Positions 1-9,511 are shown, counted from the first letter of the stretch. The stretch is 64,000 nucleotides of DNA from an uncultured Lachnospiraceae bacterium (GCA_902787715.1 CADAHQ010000003.1:62001-126000); one strand, 5' to 3'. The notes: generated by a model from the sequence alone, not told the origin. Numbers and translations are program-made.

Positions 1-1360
1 GTGCGGAAGATATTTCCTCTACAACGCAGACTGGGGCCGCCTTGTGTTCTGGATCGGTATTGTCACCATGCTCGTGGGTGCAATCCGTGCTCTCGGCTCC
101 ATCGACATCAAGCACATGCTTGCCTGCTCATCGGTTTCCCAGATCGGCTTCATCCTGGTGGGAATCGGCGCCGCCGGCATCATGGAGTCGGATAATGCCA
201 TGGCTGTCACGGGCAGCATCCTTCATATGCTCAACCACTCGGCGTTTAAGCTGATTCTGTTCCTGTGTGCGGGCATCGTCGTTCACCGGCTTCACACCCG
301 GGATTTCAACAAGATCCGCGGCTTCGGGCGGAACCATTACGGTTTGATGATTCTAATGCTGATTGCGTCCTTAGGCATCGCCGGCATTCCGATTTTCTCC
401 GGCTATGTCTCAAAGACGCTGATTCACGAGTCCATTGTGGAGATTTACCACGCCAGCGGAAGCGGAATATACAAGTTTGCAGAGCACCTGTTCCTGTTGG
501 CCGGCGGTTGCACCTTTGCGTATATGGTGAAGCTTTTCGTGGTTCTGTTTGTCCGGGAGCCTTCTCCGGAAGTTCAGGCGGCGGAGCTTGGGCGGGGTCC
601 GAAGGACATGCCCCGGGCGAGCATGGTGCTTCTCTTTGCAACGGCATTTTTGATTTTCATCTTCGGCGCCATGCCGGAGGTTTCCATGATTCCCATCGGG
701 CGGCTTGCCTCGGATGTTTTGCCGTACGGAACCCTGCATCATGTGCCGGAGTTCTTCGGCCCGGAATGCCTTAAAGGGTTCGTTTATACGGTGGCGTACG
801 GACTCCTCATTTTAGGGGTGGAAACCGTCCTTGTGAGACGGAAGCGCGTGTCTTTGCGGACCACGCCGGAGTATGTGGACCGCATGGAGAAGCTGCCGAC
901 TCTTGAGGACAATCTCTACCGACCGCTTTTGTTCCGCGTCTTCCCGGCGGTTTTCGGAACGCTGATGCGGGGACTTGAGAAGTTTACGGAATACACGGCG
1001 ATCGGCGTGTTCGGGTTCTGCAAGGCGGTCCTTGCCGTTTGCGACAAGGTGGTCGACGCTTTGATTCTTCTGCTGCGAAGAACAGTGCTTGCGCCGGTGG
1101 TGGAGCAGCGGAGCATCACCCTTGCGGAGGCGATTTGCAACCCCATCGGCCATATCGGAAACGGTTTCCGAAAGTTATGGAACCTGACCTTCGGCCGCAA
1201 ATCCCCGAAGGAGGGCGACTGCGTGGAAGCAATCAACCGCGCCCGCGTGGGCATTGCGGACAGTGTAAAACTGGTGTCGCGAAGCCTTTCCTACGGTCTG
1301 ATGACCTTCTGCATCGGTCTGTTGATTTTGATGGTGTATCTGCTGTGGAGTTTCTTTTGA
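1..1360 (+). CDS. Proton-conducting membrane subunit (NuoL/M, MrpA/D family), 3' part
   Basis: The reading frame is already open at base 2, so the 5' end lies outside the window; about 452 residues are visible. The first half is strongly hydrophobic with several membrane spans and carries features of the proton-channel family of complex I, Mrp antiporters and group 4 hydrogenases: a lysine-containing FSGYVSKTLIHE stretch near residue 135 and HMLNHSAFKLILFL near residue 78. A charged cytoplasmic-type segment follows and the protein ends in a last hydrophobic helix. In such complexes this subunit couples redox chemistry or Na+ exchange to proton movement. The partner subunits would lie upstream, so whether it belongs to a hydrogenase, an Rnf/Nuo-like complex or an Mrp antiporter cannot be decided here. 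Confidence 0.8.
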   Translation, partial: CGRYFLYNADWGRLVFWIGIVTMLVGAIRALGSIDIKHMLACSSVSQIGFILVGIGAAGIMESDNAMAVTGSILHMLNHSAFKLILFLCAGIVVHRLHTRDFNKIRGFGRNHYGLMILMLIASLGIAGIPIFSGYVSKTLIHESIVEIYHASGSGIYKFAEHLFLLAGGCTFAYMVKLFVVLFVREPSPEVQAAELGRGPKDMPRASMVLLFATAFLIFIFGAMPEVSMIPIGRLASDVLPYGTLHHVPEFFGPECLKGFVYTVAYGLLILGVETVLVRRKRVSLRTTPEYVDRMEKLPTLEDNLYRPLLFRVFPAVFGTLMRGLEKFTEYTAIGVFGFCKAVLAVCDKVVDALILLLRRTVLAPVVEQRSITLAEAICNPIGHIGNGFRKLWNLTFGRKSPKEGDCVEAINRARVGIADSVKLVSRSLSYGLMTFCIGLLILMVYLLWSFF

Positions 1361-1372
1361 TTTTGCAACATG

Positions 1373-1403
1373 AGGGAAATCCGGAAAGGATTTCCCTTAT
1401 TTT
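1373..1403 (+). terminator. Intrinsic terminator after the proton-channel gene
   Basis: A perfect 10-bp stem (1373-1382 with 1388-1397) and a 5-base loop GGAAA are followed by a T-rich tail to 1403, 13 bases after the stop codon. It separates the membrane-complex operon from folD. Confidence 0.85.
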
Positions 1404-1424
1404 CGTCCGTGCGGCAAATTTTCC

Positions 1425-1453
1425 TTGTACAGCGCGGCGGCTTGGGGTATAAT
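1425..1453 (+). promoter_or_regulatory. Sigma-A type promoter of the folD operon
   Basis: TTGTAC (1425-1430) and a consensus TATAAT (1448-1453) are separated by exactly 17 bases. It lies between the upstream terminator and the folD ribosome binding site (GGAGG, 1492-1496), leaving a leader of about 40 bases. Confidence 0.8.
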
Positions 1454-1502
1454 CATCCTTGTATGCGACCGCGGCAAAGCGCGGCAGGAGTGGAGGATAT
1501 AC

Positions 1503-2345
1503 ATGGCTATCAGAATTGACGGAAAAGCAATCTCAACACAGATTAAGGACGAACTGAAGGAGCGCGTTGCGCAGCTCGCGGCCGGGGGGAAGGAAATCTG
1601 CCTCGCGGTGATTCAGGTCGGTAACGATAAGGCTTCGACGGTCTATGTGTCGAACAAAAAGAAGGCATGCGAGTACATCGGAATCAAGTCCCTTGCCTAT
1701 GAACTTCCTGAGGAGACTACCACGGAGGAGCTTCTGGCAATCATTGAGGACTTAAACGCCCGCGCGGATGTCAACGGCATCCTCGTGCAGCTGCCGGTTC
1801 CGAAGCATATCGATGAGGAGAAGATTCTTCTCGCCATCTCGCCGGACAAGGATGTGGACGGTTTCCACCCCGTGAGCGTGGGACGTTTAAACATCGGGCA
1901 GAAAGGCTTCCGCTCCTGCACGCCCGCAGGCGTCATCCAGCTTCTTAAGCGCACGGGAATCTCCATCGACGGTAAGGAGTGCGTGGTTATCGGCCGCAGC
2001 AACATTGTCGGAAAGCCCATGGCGGCCATGCTTCTGCAGGAGAACGGCACGGTCACCATCTGCCATTCCCACACCAAGAACCTCGCCGAGGTTACGAAGC
2101 GCGCGGACATTTTGGTGGTTGCCATCGGAAAGCCGAAGATGATCACGGCGGAGTACGTAAAGGAGGGCGCTGCGGTTATCGATGTGGGCATTCATCGCAT
2201 GGATGACGGAAAGCTGTGCGGCGACGTTGACTTCGAGAGTGTGGAGCCGGTTGCGGGTGCCATCACGCCGGTGCCGGGCGGCGTCGGACCGATGACGATT
2301 GCAATGCTGATGTACAACTGCGTGGCATCGGCGGAGATGAACTAG
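1503..2345 (+). CDS. folD: Bifunctional methylene-THF dehydrogenase / methenyl-THF cyclohydrolase
   Basis: FolD interconverts 5,10-methylene- and 10-formyl-tetrahydrofolate in cytosolic one-carbon metabolism. The 280-residue product has the usual family length. Recognisable motifs are YVSNKKKAC with the catalytic lysine, VQLPVP, DVDGFHP, the Rossmann motif GRSNIVGKP and the C-terminal PVPGGVGPMT. I start at ATG 1503, seven bases after a GGAGG box; an in-frame extension to 1425 would begin inside the promoter. It is the first gene of a run that continues with rimO 13 bases downstream. Confidence 0.96.
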   Translation: MAIRIDGKAISTQIKDELKERVAQLAAGGKEICLAVIQVGNDKASTVYVSNKKKACEYIGIKSLAYELPEETTTEELLAIIEDLNARADVNGILVQLPVPKHIDEEKILLAISPDKDVDGFHPVSVGRLNIGQKGFRSCTPAGVIQLLKRTGISIDGKECVVIGRSNIVGKPMAAMLLQENGTVTICHSHTKNLAEVTKRADILVVAIGKPKMITAEYVKEGAAVIDVGIHRMDDGKLCGDVDFESVEPVAGAITPVPGGVGPMTIAMLMYNCVASAEMN

Positions 2346-2358
2346 TTGTGAGGAACGA

Positions 2359-3678
2359 ATGAAGGTTTATTTTATATCCCTCGGGTGTGATAAAAACCTC
2401 GTGGACAGCGAGGTCATGCTGGGCCTTTTGCAAAATGCGGGCCACACCCTTGCCGAGGACATTGAGGACGCGGACGCCGCGGTTGTGAACACCTGCTGCT
2501 TTATCTCCGACGCGAAGGAGGAGAGCATCAACACGGTGCTGTCCTTAGCGGCAAAGAGATCAGACGGAAGTCTTACCCGGCTGGTGGTTGCAGGATGTCT
2601 TGCACAGCGCTACGCTGCAGAGATCCGGGAGCAGATTCCCGAGGTTGACGCCGTTGTGGGCACGGCCTCTTACGAGGACATCGTGGCGGCGCTTACGGCG
2701 GAGGGGTCGTATGAATCCCTCAAGCCGCTTTCGTACCTGCCGAGCCCCGAAGTACCGCGGGCCATCACGGCGGGAAATTATGTGTCGTACTTAAAGATTG
2801 CGGAAGGGTGCGACAAGGGCTGCACCTACTGCATCATTCCGAAGATTCGCGGCCCGTACCGCTCGTATCCCATGGAGCGCCTGACGGCGGAAGCGGAGCG
2901 GCTCGCGGCGGCGGGAACCAGGGAGCTGATTCTGGTAGCCCAGGAGACCACCCGCTACGGAATCGACCTCTACGGGGAGAAGAAGCTGGCGGAGCTGGTG
3001 ACACGCCTCTGCCGGATTCCCGATCTCACCTGGATCCGCATTCAATATTGCTATCCTGAGGAGATCGACGACGCGCTCATCCGCGTCATGGCGACGGAGC
3101 CGAAGGTGTGCCGGTATCTCGACATGCCGATTCAGCACGCGTCGGACACGGTGCTTCGCAGGATGGGAAGAAAGACCCGTCGCGCGGAGATCGAGGCCAT
3201 GATTGCCCGCCTTCGCGCCGAAGTTCCCGGCATCGTGCTTCGCACCACGATGATCACCGGGTTCCCGGGAGAGACGGAGGAAGAATTTGCCGAGCTTCTC
3301 GATTTTGTCGGGAAGATGCGGTTTGAGCGTCTCGGCTGCTTTGCCTACTCGAAGGAGGAGGGGACAGCGGCTGCGGCCATGAAAGGGCAGGTTCCTGCGC
3401 GGGTTAAGGAACGGCGCAGGAAGGCTGTCATGAAGCTGCAGAGGGACATCTGCAGCGCCTACAGCGAAAGCCTTGTGGGGCGGACGCTCCCGGTTATCAC
3501 GGACGGTTTCCTTCCCGAGGAGGGCGTCTTCACCGGGCGCACGGCGGGGGACGCGCCTACCGTGGACGGGGCTGTATTTTTCGAAGGACCGTCGTCGCTT
3601 CTGTCGGGGGACATTGTTCCCGTGCGGATTACGGCGGCCTGTGAATATGATTTGACTGGTGAGGTGGCGGACGAATGA
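2359..3678 (+). CDS. rimO: Ribosomal protein S12 methylthiotransferase
   Basis: RimO is a radical-SAM enzyme that adds a methylthio group to the conserved aspartate of ribosomal protein S12. The 439 residues show the N-terminal UPF0004 domain, with cysteines in SLGCDKNLVDSE, VNTCCFI and AGCLAQRY binding the auxiliary 4Fe-4S cluster. The radical-SAM CxxxCxxC motif follows (CDKGCTYC, near residue 150), then a C-terminal TRAM-like domain. SLGCDKNLVDSE is the RimO rather than the MiaB signature. Its stop overlaps the start of pgsA (ATGA), so the two are probably translationally coupled. Confidence 0.96.
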   Translation: MKVYFISLGCDKNLVDSEVMLGLLQNAGHTLAEDIEDADAAVVNTCCFISDAKEESINTVLSLAAKRSDGSLTRLVVAGCLAQRYAAEIREQIPEVDAVVGTASYEDIVAALTAEGSYESLKPLSYLPSPEVPRAITAGNYVSYLKIAEGCDKGCTYCIIPKIRGPYRSYPMERLTAEAERLAAAGTRELILVAQETTRYGIDLYGEKKLAELVTRLCRIPDLTWIRIQYCYPEEIDDALIRVMATEPKVCRYLDMPIQHASDTVLRRMGRKTRRAEIEAMIARLRAEVPGIVLRTTMITGFPGETEEEFAELLDFVGKMRFERLGCFAYSKEEGTAAAAMKGQVPARVKERRRKAVMKLQRDICSAYSESLVGRTLPVITDGFLPEEGVFTGRTAGDAPTVDGAVFFEGPSSLLSGDIVPVRITAACEYDLTGEVADE

Positions 3679-4268
3679 AACGAATGAATCTTCCGAACAA
3701 AATTACGATGTTCCGGGTTTTCCTGATCCCGGTCTTTGTGATTTTACTCATGCTGGAGAATTATCTTCCGTACTACAATTTCATTGCGCTGGCGGTTTTT
3801 GCGGCGGCGAGCTTTACGGACTTTCTGGACGGTCACATCGCCCGCAAATACAACCTGGTTACAACCTTCGGCAAATTCATGGACCCTTTGGCGGACAAGA
3901 TTCTCGTCTGCACGGCCCTCATTCTTTTGATTGAATTTGACAAGATCCCCGCGGTGGTGGTCGCCGTCATTATGGCGAGAGAGTTCATCATCAGCGGTTT
4001 CCGTTTGATTGCCTGCGACAAGGGCGTGGTTCTGGCGGCAGGGTATCTGGGGAAGATCAAAACCTTCTCACAGATGTTCATGTGCTGCTTTATGCTCTTT
4101 ACGGCGGATCCGGCGTACAACAAATACCTGTTCTTCAAAATCATCGACGTCATCGGCAAGATCTTTATGTGGTTTGCGCTGGTGATGACGGTGGTATCCC
4201 TGGTTGACTACCTCTGGAAGAACATCGATGTCCTTCGCGACGATAAGGAGAAAAAGTCCAAGTCATGA
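3675..4268 (+). CDS. pgsA: CDP-diacylglycerol-glycerol-3-phosphate 3-phosphatidyltransferase
   Basis: PgsA makes phosphatidylglycerol phosphate, the committed step of anionic phospholipid synthesis, in the cytoplasmic membrane. The 197-residue protein has four to five hydrophobic helices. It carries the CDP-alcohol phosphotransferase motif: DGHIARKYN, then FGKFMDPLADK, with the aspartates spaced as in the family. The start ATG at 3675 overlaps the rimO stop; ATG 3684 is an alternative that would only remove three residues. The stop overlaps the next gene by four bases. Confidence 0.95.
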   Translation: MKRMNLPNKITMFRVFLIPVFVILLMLENYLPYYNFIALAVFAAASFTDFLDGHIARKYNLVTTFGKFMDPLADKILVCTALILLIEFDKIPAVVVAVIMAREFIISGFRLIACDKGVVLAAGYLGKIKTFSQMFMCCFMLFTADPAYNKYLFFKIIDVIGKIFMWFALVMTVVSLVDYLWKNIDVLRDDKEKKSKS

Positions 4269-5581
4269 AATCGGTGATCGTGATCGGCGGCGGCGCAGCC
4301 GGAATGATGGCGGCGATCGGTGCGGCGAGGGAAGGCGCTTCGGTCACGCTGCTGGAAAAAAACGAAAAACTGGGCAAGAAGATTTATATTACCGGCAAGG
4401 GGCGGTGCAACCTGACCAACGCCTGCAATCTCCCGGAGTTCGCGGAGCACGTGGTGACGAACCGGCAGTTTCTGCAGAGCGCCCTCCACGGCTTTACCAA
4501 CGCGGACGTGTGCGAACTGTTTGAGGAGCTTGGCATGCCGGTGAAGACGGAGCGCGGAAACCGGGTGTTTCCCGTCTCCGACAAATCCTCCGACGTCATC
4601 CGCGCACTGGAGCGCGAGTGCCGGCGGCTGCGGGTTGCGGTTCGGCTTCACACCGAGGTGAAGAGCATCCGCACGGAAGCAATTGCAGAAAAGCCGGAGA
4701 GCGGGGACGAAGCTTCCGCCGCGGCTTCCAAAAAGAAAAAATCGAAAATAACCGCCACGGCGCGGGCCACCGGCGTGGTTCTTTCGGACGGCACGGTGCT
4801 TGCATCGGATGCGGTGATTTTGGCAACCGGCGGGCTTTCCTATCCGACCACGGGATCCACGGGGGACGGCTATCGCATGGCCAAGGCTTTAGGCCACGGC
4901 GTTACGCGGCTTGTTCCGTCGCTTGTGTCCTTAACGGCGCGGGAGGCCTTCTGCGCGACCCTTGCGGGGCTGTCGCTTCGAAACGTCTCGGCGCGGTTTT
5001 GCAATAAGGACGGAAAGGTGCTCCGGGAGGAATTCGGGGAGCTTTTGTTTACCCACAAGGGAATCAGCGGGCCCGTGGTACTGACAGCCACGGCATTTGC
5101 CGCGGATGCTCTGGTGGGCGGCACCTGTGAGATTGATTTAAAGCCTGCGCTCTCGGACGAGCAGTGGAACGCCCGGGTTTTGCGAGAGCTGGAGGCCGGG
5201 AAGAGCCGGCAGATGAAGACTGTGGTCGGTGCGTTCGCGCCGGCAGCCCTCGGGGCTGAGCTCCTGACCGTAAGCGGCATCGATCCCGCGAAGACGGCAG
5301 GGAGCGTGACAAGGGAAGAGCGGATGCGGCTTGCGGGAGCATTCCGGCATCTGACGTTACATATCGACGGCATGGGCGGCTACAACGAAGCCGTGGTGAC
5401 CAAGGGAGGCATCGAGGTTTCGGAGGTCAACCCCTCCACCATGGAATCCCGCCTTGTGAAGGGCTTGTATCTGGCGGGCGAGGTTTTGGATGTGGATGCC
5501 ACCACCGGCGGCTTCAACCTGCAGATTGCCTGGTCCACCGGCATGCTGGCCGGACGGAAGGCCGCGAAGCAGGAAGCATAA
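4265..5581 (+). CDS. HI0933/YhiN-family FAD-dependent oxidoreductase
   Basis: A 438-residue flavoprotein of the HI0933 (YhiN, BaiN-like) family. It has the N-terminal dinucleotide-binding motif VIGGGAAGMMAA, an ITGKGRCNLTN segment typical of the family, and a C-terminal GEVLDVDATTGGFNLQIAW stretch that closes the FAD site. A lysine/serine-rich insertion near residues 145-160 looks like a surface loop. Members reduce bile-acid intermediates in some gut bacteria, but most have no known substrate and this context (phospholipid and nucleotide genes) does not suggest one. It is co-transcribed with pgsA through a four-base overlap. Confidence 0.9.
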   Translation: MKSVIVIGGGAAGMMAAIGAAREGASVTLLEKNEKLGKKIYITGKGRCNLTNACNLPEFAEHVVTNRQFLQSALHGFTNADVCELFEELGMPVKTERGNRVFPVSDKSSDVIRALERECRRLRVAVRLHTEVKSIRTEAIAEKPESGDEASAAASKKKKSKITATARATGVVLSDGTVLASDAVILATGGLSYPTTGSTGDGYRMAKALGHGVTRLVPSLVSLTAREAFCATLAGLSLRNVSARFCNKDGKVLREEFGELLFTHKGISGPVVLTATAFAADALVGGTCEIDLKPALSDEQWNARVLRELEAGKSRQMKTVVGAFAPAALGAELLTVSGIDPAKTAGSVTREERMRLAGAFRHLTLHIDGMGGYNEAVVTKGGIEVSEVNPSTMESRLVKGLYLAGEVLDVDATTGGFNLQIAWSTGMLAGRKAAKQEA

Positions 5582-5604
5582 AAAGACACGGAGAGGAAAA
5601 GAAG

Positions 5605-6297
5605 ATGGGAAGACAGATTGCCATTGACGGACCCGCGGGTGCGGGCAAGAGCACGATTGCCAGGAGCCTTGCAAAGAGGCTCGGATATATTTATGTGGAC
5701 ACGGGAGCGATGTACCGCGCCATGGCGCTGTATCTCCTCCGGAAGGGAATCCGCGAGGACGAGGCGGAGAAGATTGAGGCGGCCTGCGGTGACGCGGACA
5801 TCTCCATCGTATTTGCCGACGGCGAGCAGCAGGTTCTCTTAAACGGCGAGAACGTCAACGGTCTGATCCGCACCGAGGAGGTCGGAAACATGGCAAGCGC
5901 TTCTTCGGTCAATCCGAAGGTCCGTGAGAAGATGACGGAGCTCCAGAGAAAGCTCGGAGCAGAGACCGACGTGGTGATGGACGGCCGCGACATCGGCACC
6001 TTCGTGCTTCCGGGCGCGGATGTGAAGGTATACCTGACGGCTTCCGTGGCGGAGCGCGCGAGACGCCGTGCCCTCGAGTACGAGAAGAAGGGAATGACGG
6101 TGGATGTCGCAAAGATTGCAGCGGACATCGAGGAGCGGGATTACCGCGATATGCACCGGGAACACGCACCGCTTCGCCAGGCGGAGGATGCGGTCCTGGT
6201 GGACACCTCGGACATGACCATCGAGGAGGTGGAAGCACGGCTTTTAGCGCTGTGTGAAACGAAGGAGAAAGGCGGCAAGGGCGGTTTTTTCGCGTGA
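5605..6297 (+). CDS. cmk: Cytidylate kinase
   Basis: Phosphorylates CMP and dCMP to the diphosphates with ATP. The 230-residue product begins with the P-loop IDGPAGAGKST and has VDTGAMYRAM, the DGRDIGTFVLP nucleotide-binding segment and a C-terminal arginine-rich LID region. A GGAGAGG ribosome binding site lies upstream of ATG 5605. The stop codon TGA overlaps the GTG start of the downstream ispH-rpsA fusion, the conserved cmk-ispH-rpsA order of Clostridia. Confidence 0.96.
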   Translation: MGRQIAIDGPAGAGKSTIARSLAKRLGYIYVDTGAMYRAMALYLLRKGIREDEAEKIEAACGDADISIVFADGEQQVLLNGENVNGLIRTEEVGNMASASSVNPKVREKMTELQRKLGAETDVVMDGRDIGTFVLPGADVKVYLTASVAERARRRALEYEKKGMTVDVAKIAADIEERDYRDMHREHAPLRQAEDAVLVDTSDMTIEEVEARLLALCETKEKGGKGGFFA

Positions 6298-8354
6298 GTG
6301 TCCCGGGCGGGACGCAGAATAAACCTTCGGAAAATGCACCGGACAAACCGCAGAAGGAGGCGCCGCGGCGCGTGATTGTGGCAAAGAGCGCCGGGTTCTG
6401 CTTCGGCGTGAAGCGGGCGGTGGACACGGTCTACCGGCTGAGCGAAGGGAAGCACGAGCCGGTGTATACCCTCGGGCCGATTATTCATAACGAGACCGTG
6501 GTTTCGGAGCTTGCGAAGCGCGGTGTCACGGTGCTTACGTCCCCGGAGGAGCTTGCGAAGGTGACGCGGGGAACCATCGTCATCCGGTCCCACGGAGTTT
6601 CGAAGGAGATCGACGACCGGTTGCACGCCATGGCGGAGGCTTCGGGCGGTGCGCTGTGCATCGAGGATGCCACCTGTCCTTTTGTTAAGAAAATTCATAA
6701 AATTGTTTATGAGAGGAGTCGCGCGGGGGCGAAAATCATCCTTTGCGGCGATGAAAAACACCCCGAAGTGCAGGGGATCACCGGTTGGTGCGAAGGCGGC
6801 GCAACCGTGATTGCAACCCCTGAAGAAGCCCGTGTTGCGGCGAAATCGGCGGCTGCGTCGGGGGCAACGGTCTGCCTCGCGGCACAGACGACTTTTCATT
6901 ATACAAAATTCAAAGATATTGTTGAAATTTTCGGCGAAATGGGTTATAATGCATGCGATAGTGCGGTTAATACTATCTGCAATGCCACGGAAGAGAGACA
7001 GACAGAAGCGCGTTCTCTGGCGAAAGCCTGTGACGCGATGGTTGTGATCGGCAGCGCCAACAGTTCCAATACACGCAAATTGTATGAAATTGCGTCGGAG
7101 GAATGTGCGCACACGTATTATGTGCAGTCGGTCCGTGACCTGGATCTAGCACCTTTACACACGTTTCGTTGCGTCGGTATTACGGCAGGGGCATCCACCC
7201 CGAGAAACATTATTGAGGAGGTTCATGCAATCATGGACAATATGGAATTTGACCAGATGCTGGAGGAGTCGTTCAAAACTATACGAAACGGAGAGGTCGT
7301 CGAGGGCACGGTTATCGGTGTTAAGGAAGATGAGATTGCATTGAATATCGGCTACAAGGCCGATGGAATTATTACCAAGGCGGAGTACTCCAGCCAGCCC
7401 ATCGCGGATCTGCGCGATGCTGTAAAGGAGGGCGATACGCTTTCCGCTAAGGTTATCAAGGTTAACGACGGTGAGGGACAGGTACTCCTCAGCCGCAGAA
7501 GACTGAACAGCGAGCGCACCAGCGCTTTGCTTCAGGAAGCATTTGAGCAGGGCACGGTGCTCACCGCGAAGGTTACCAACGTGGTGGACGGCGGCCTGAA
7601 TGTTGTCGTAGACGACTGCCGCGTATTCATTCCGGCCAGCCTCGTTTCCGACACCTATGAGAAGGATCTTACGAAGTTCCAGGATCAGGAGATTGAGTTC
7701 CGCATCACGGAATACAATCCGAGAAAGAGACGCGTCATCGGCAACCGCAAGCAGCTGTTGCTGGAGCGCCGCAAGGAGAAGAGCGATGCTTTGATGGCTA
7801 CGCTCAAGGAAGGCGACATCCTTGACGGTGTTGTAAAGAATGTTACCGAGTTTGGTGCATTTATCGACATCGGCGGTGTTGACGGACTTCTCCATGTATC
7901 CGAGATTTCCTGGGGCCGCATCGAGAATCCGAAGAAGCTCTTCAAGCCGGGCGACACCGTTCGCGTCTTCGTTAAGAGCATCAGCGGAACCAAGATCGCA
8001 CTCAGCATGAAGTTTGAAGACCAGAATCCCTGGTATGACGCCGCAGAGCGCTTTGCTCCGGGAACGATTGTTACCGGCCGCGTTGCAAGAATGACGGCAT
8101 TCGGTGCATTTGTCGAGATCGCTAAGGGAGTTGATGCACTGCTGCATGTTTCCCAGATCTCCAGAAACCGTGTAGAGCAGCCTTCGGACGTTCTTTCGGT
8201 AGGCCAGGAGATTACGGCTAAGATTGTGGATTTCAATCCCGAAGATCATAAGATCAGCCTGAGCATGAAGGCTCTTGAGGATGTTGCAGAGGCTGCGGAT
8301 ACGGCTGAGGCCGCTCCGGAAGCAGAAGAGCAGGCAGCGTCCGAAGAAGTTTAA
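6294..8354 (+). CDS. ispH-rpsA: IspH-ribosomal protein S1 fusion (HMBPP reductase / RpsA)
   Basis: A 686-residue fusion. Residues about 25-305 are 4-hydroxy-3-methylbut-2-enyl diphosphate reductase, the last step of the MEP isoprenoid pathway. Its three Fe-S ligands are C36 (SAGFCFGVKRAVD), C128 (ATCPFVKK) and C229 (NTICNATEER). From about residue 334 four S1 RNA-binding domains follow (roughly 334-410, 420-490, 505-575, 590-660), the third and fourth with classic FGAF(I/V) cores. The end is acidic and alanine-rich. A GTG start at 6294 overlaps the cmk stop. The fusion is known in Clostridia; the sequence shows no stop or frameshift between the parts. Confidence 0.95.
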   Translation: MSVPGGTQNKPSENAPDKPQKEAPRRVIVAKSAGFCFGVKRAVDTVYRLSEGKHEPVYTLGPIIHNETVVSELAKRGVTVLTSPEELAKVTRGTIVIRSHGVSKEIDDRLHAMAEASGGALCIEDATCPFVKKIHKIVYERSRAGAKIILCGDEKHPEVQGITGWCEGGATVIATPEEARVAAKSAAASGATVCLAAQTTFHYTKFKDIVEIFGEMGYNACDSAVNTICNATEERQTEARSLAKACDAMVVIGSANSSNTRKLYEIASEECAHTYYVQSVRDLDLAPLHTFRCVGITAGASTPRNIIEEVHAIMDNMEFDQMLEESFKTIRNGEVVEGTVIGVKEDEIALNIGYKADGIITKAEYSSQPIADLRDAVKEGDTLSAKVIKVNDGEGQVLLSRRRLNSERTSALLQEAFEQGTVLTAKVTNVVDGGLNVVVDDCRVFIPASLVSDTYEKDLTKFQDQEIEFRITEYNPRKRRVIGNRKQLLLERRKEKSDALMATLKEGDILDGVVKNVTEFGAFIDIGGVDGLLHVSEISWGRIENPKKLFKPGDTVRVFVKSISGTKIALSMKFEDQNPWYDAAERFAPGTIVTGRVARMTAFGAFVEIAKGVDALLHVSQISRNRVEQPSDVLSVGQEITAKIVDFNPEDHKISLSMKALEDVAEAADTAEAAPEAEEQAASEEV

Positions 8355-8381
8355 TCGTTGATTACAGGAATGAGGGAACAG

Positions 8382-8414
8382 GAGCACATTGGGATATCCC
8401 CATTGTGCTCTTTC
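8382..8414 (+). terminator. Intrinsic terminator after ispH-rpsA
   Basis: GAGCACA (8382-8388) pairs with TGTGCTC (8404-8410). The stem continues after one mismatch with TGGG/CCCA around an ATATC loop, and a TTTCTC tail follows. It ends the folD-to-rpsA unit before plsX. Confidence 0.8.
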
Positions 8415-8451
8415 TCATATCAGAGGAAAACCTGTGGAAAATCGGAGGAAA

Positions 8452-9480
8452 ATGATGGAAGAGGCACTGGTTCGTGTGGCGCTTGACGCCATGGGCGGCG
8501 ACAATGCGCCGGGAGAGATCATCAAGGGCGGCGTGGAAGCCGTTAACCTGCATCCGGAGCTGCATGTCTCCCTCGTAGGTAAGGAAGAAGTCATCCGGGA
8601 GCATCTTGCTTCGTATTCCTACGATGCATCCCGCATCGCGGTCGTCAATGCAACGGAGGAGATCTCCTGCGACGAGGCACCGGTGGAAGCCATCCAGAAG
8701 AAGCGGGACTCCTCGATTCGCGTCGCTCTCAACATGGTCAGACACAAGGAATGCGATGCCTTCGTCTCCGCAGGAAGCACCGGCGCGATTCTCGCCGGCG
8801 GCCAGATCGTGGTGGGAAGAATCCGCGGCATCGAGCGCACGCCTCTCGCGCCGCTCATTCCCACGGAGAAGGGCGTTTCCCTGTTGATTGACTGCGGCGC
8901 CAACGTGGACGCCCGTGCATCCCAGTTAGTACAGTACGCCATCATGGGCTCCATCTACATGGAGCATGTGGTGGGGATTAAGAATCCCCGCGTCGGTATC
9001 GTGAACATCGGCACGGAGGAGGAGAAGGGCAACGCTCTTGTAAAGGAGACCTATCCGCTTCTTAAGAACCTTCCCGGCATCAATTTCGTGGGAAGCGTGG
9101 AAGCGCGGGAGATTCCGAGGGGAGCGGCGGACGTCATCGTCTGCGAGGCATTTGTCGGAAATGTGATTCTGAAGCTTTACGAGGGCTTGGCCGGCACGCT
9201 TCTTGACAAGATTAAGGCGGGCCTCGTGTCCACGACCCGCAGCAAGATCGGCGCGGCACTTGCGAAGCCGGCCCTGAAGAAGACTTTGAAGAGTTTTGAT
9301 ACAACGGAGTACGGCGGGGCGCCGATGCTCGGCTTAAACGGTCTGGTTGTGAAGATTCACGGCAATTCGACCGCGGTGGAGACGCGCAATGCCCTCGCCC
9401 AATGCATCTCTTTCCTGCAGGAGGACATCGGAGGCAAGATCAAGGAGTACCTCGCTGCGGGGCAACCGAAGGAAGAATAA
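8452..9480 (+). CDS. plsX: Phosphate acyltransferase PlsX
   Basis: PlsX converts acyl-ACP to acyl-phosphate for glycerophospholipid synthesis at the membrane surface. The 342-residue protein starts with the family signature VRVALDAMGGDNAP and has SAGSTGAILAGG, DCGANVDA and a C-terminal EYGGAPMLGLNG segment. I chose ATG 8452, followed at once by a second ATG, because GGAGG lies at 8444-8448; a start at 8389 would place the beginning inside the preceding terminator. The acyl carrier protein gene follows, a usual pairing. Confidence 0.95.
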   Translation: MMEEALVRVALDAMGGDNAPGEIIKGGVEAVNLHPELHVSLVGKEEVIREHLASYSYDASRIAVVNATEEISCDEAPVEAIQKKRDSSIRVALNMVRHKECDAFVSAGSTGAILAGGQIVVGRIRGIERTPLAPLIPTEKGVSLLIDCGANVDARASQLVQYAIMGSIYMEHVVGIKNPRVGIVNIGTEEEKGNALVKETYPLLKNLPGINFVGSVEAREIPRGAADVIVCEAFVGNVILKLYEGLAGTLLDKIKAGLVSTTRSKIGAALAKPALKKTLKSFDTTEYGGAPMLGLNGLVVKIHGNSTAVETRNALAQCISFLQEDIGGKIKEYLAAGQPKEE

Positions 9481-9511
9481 CACCCGCAGGGTGTGATTGG
9501 GGGTTTGCCAA

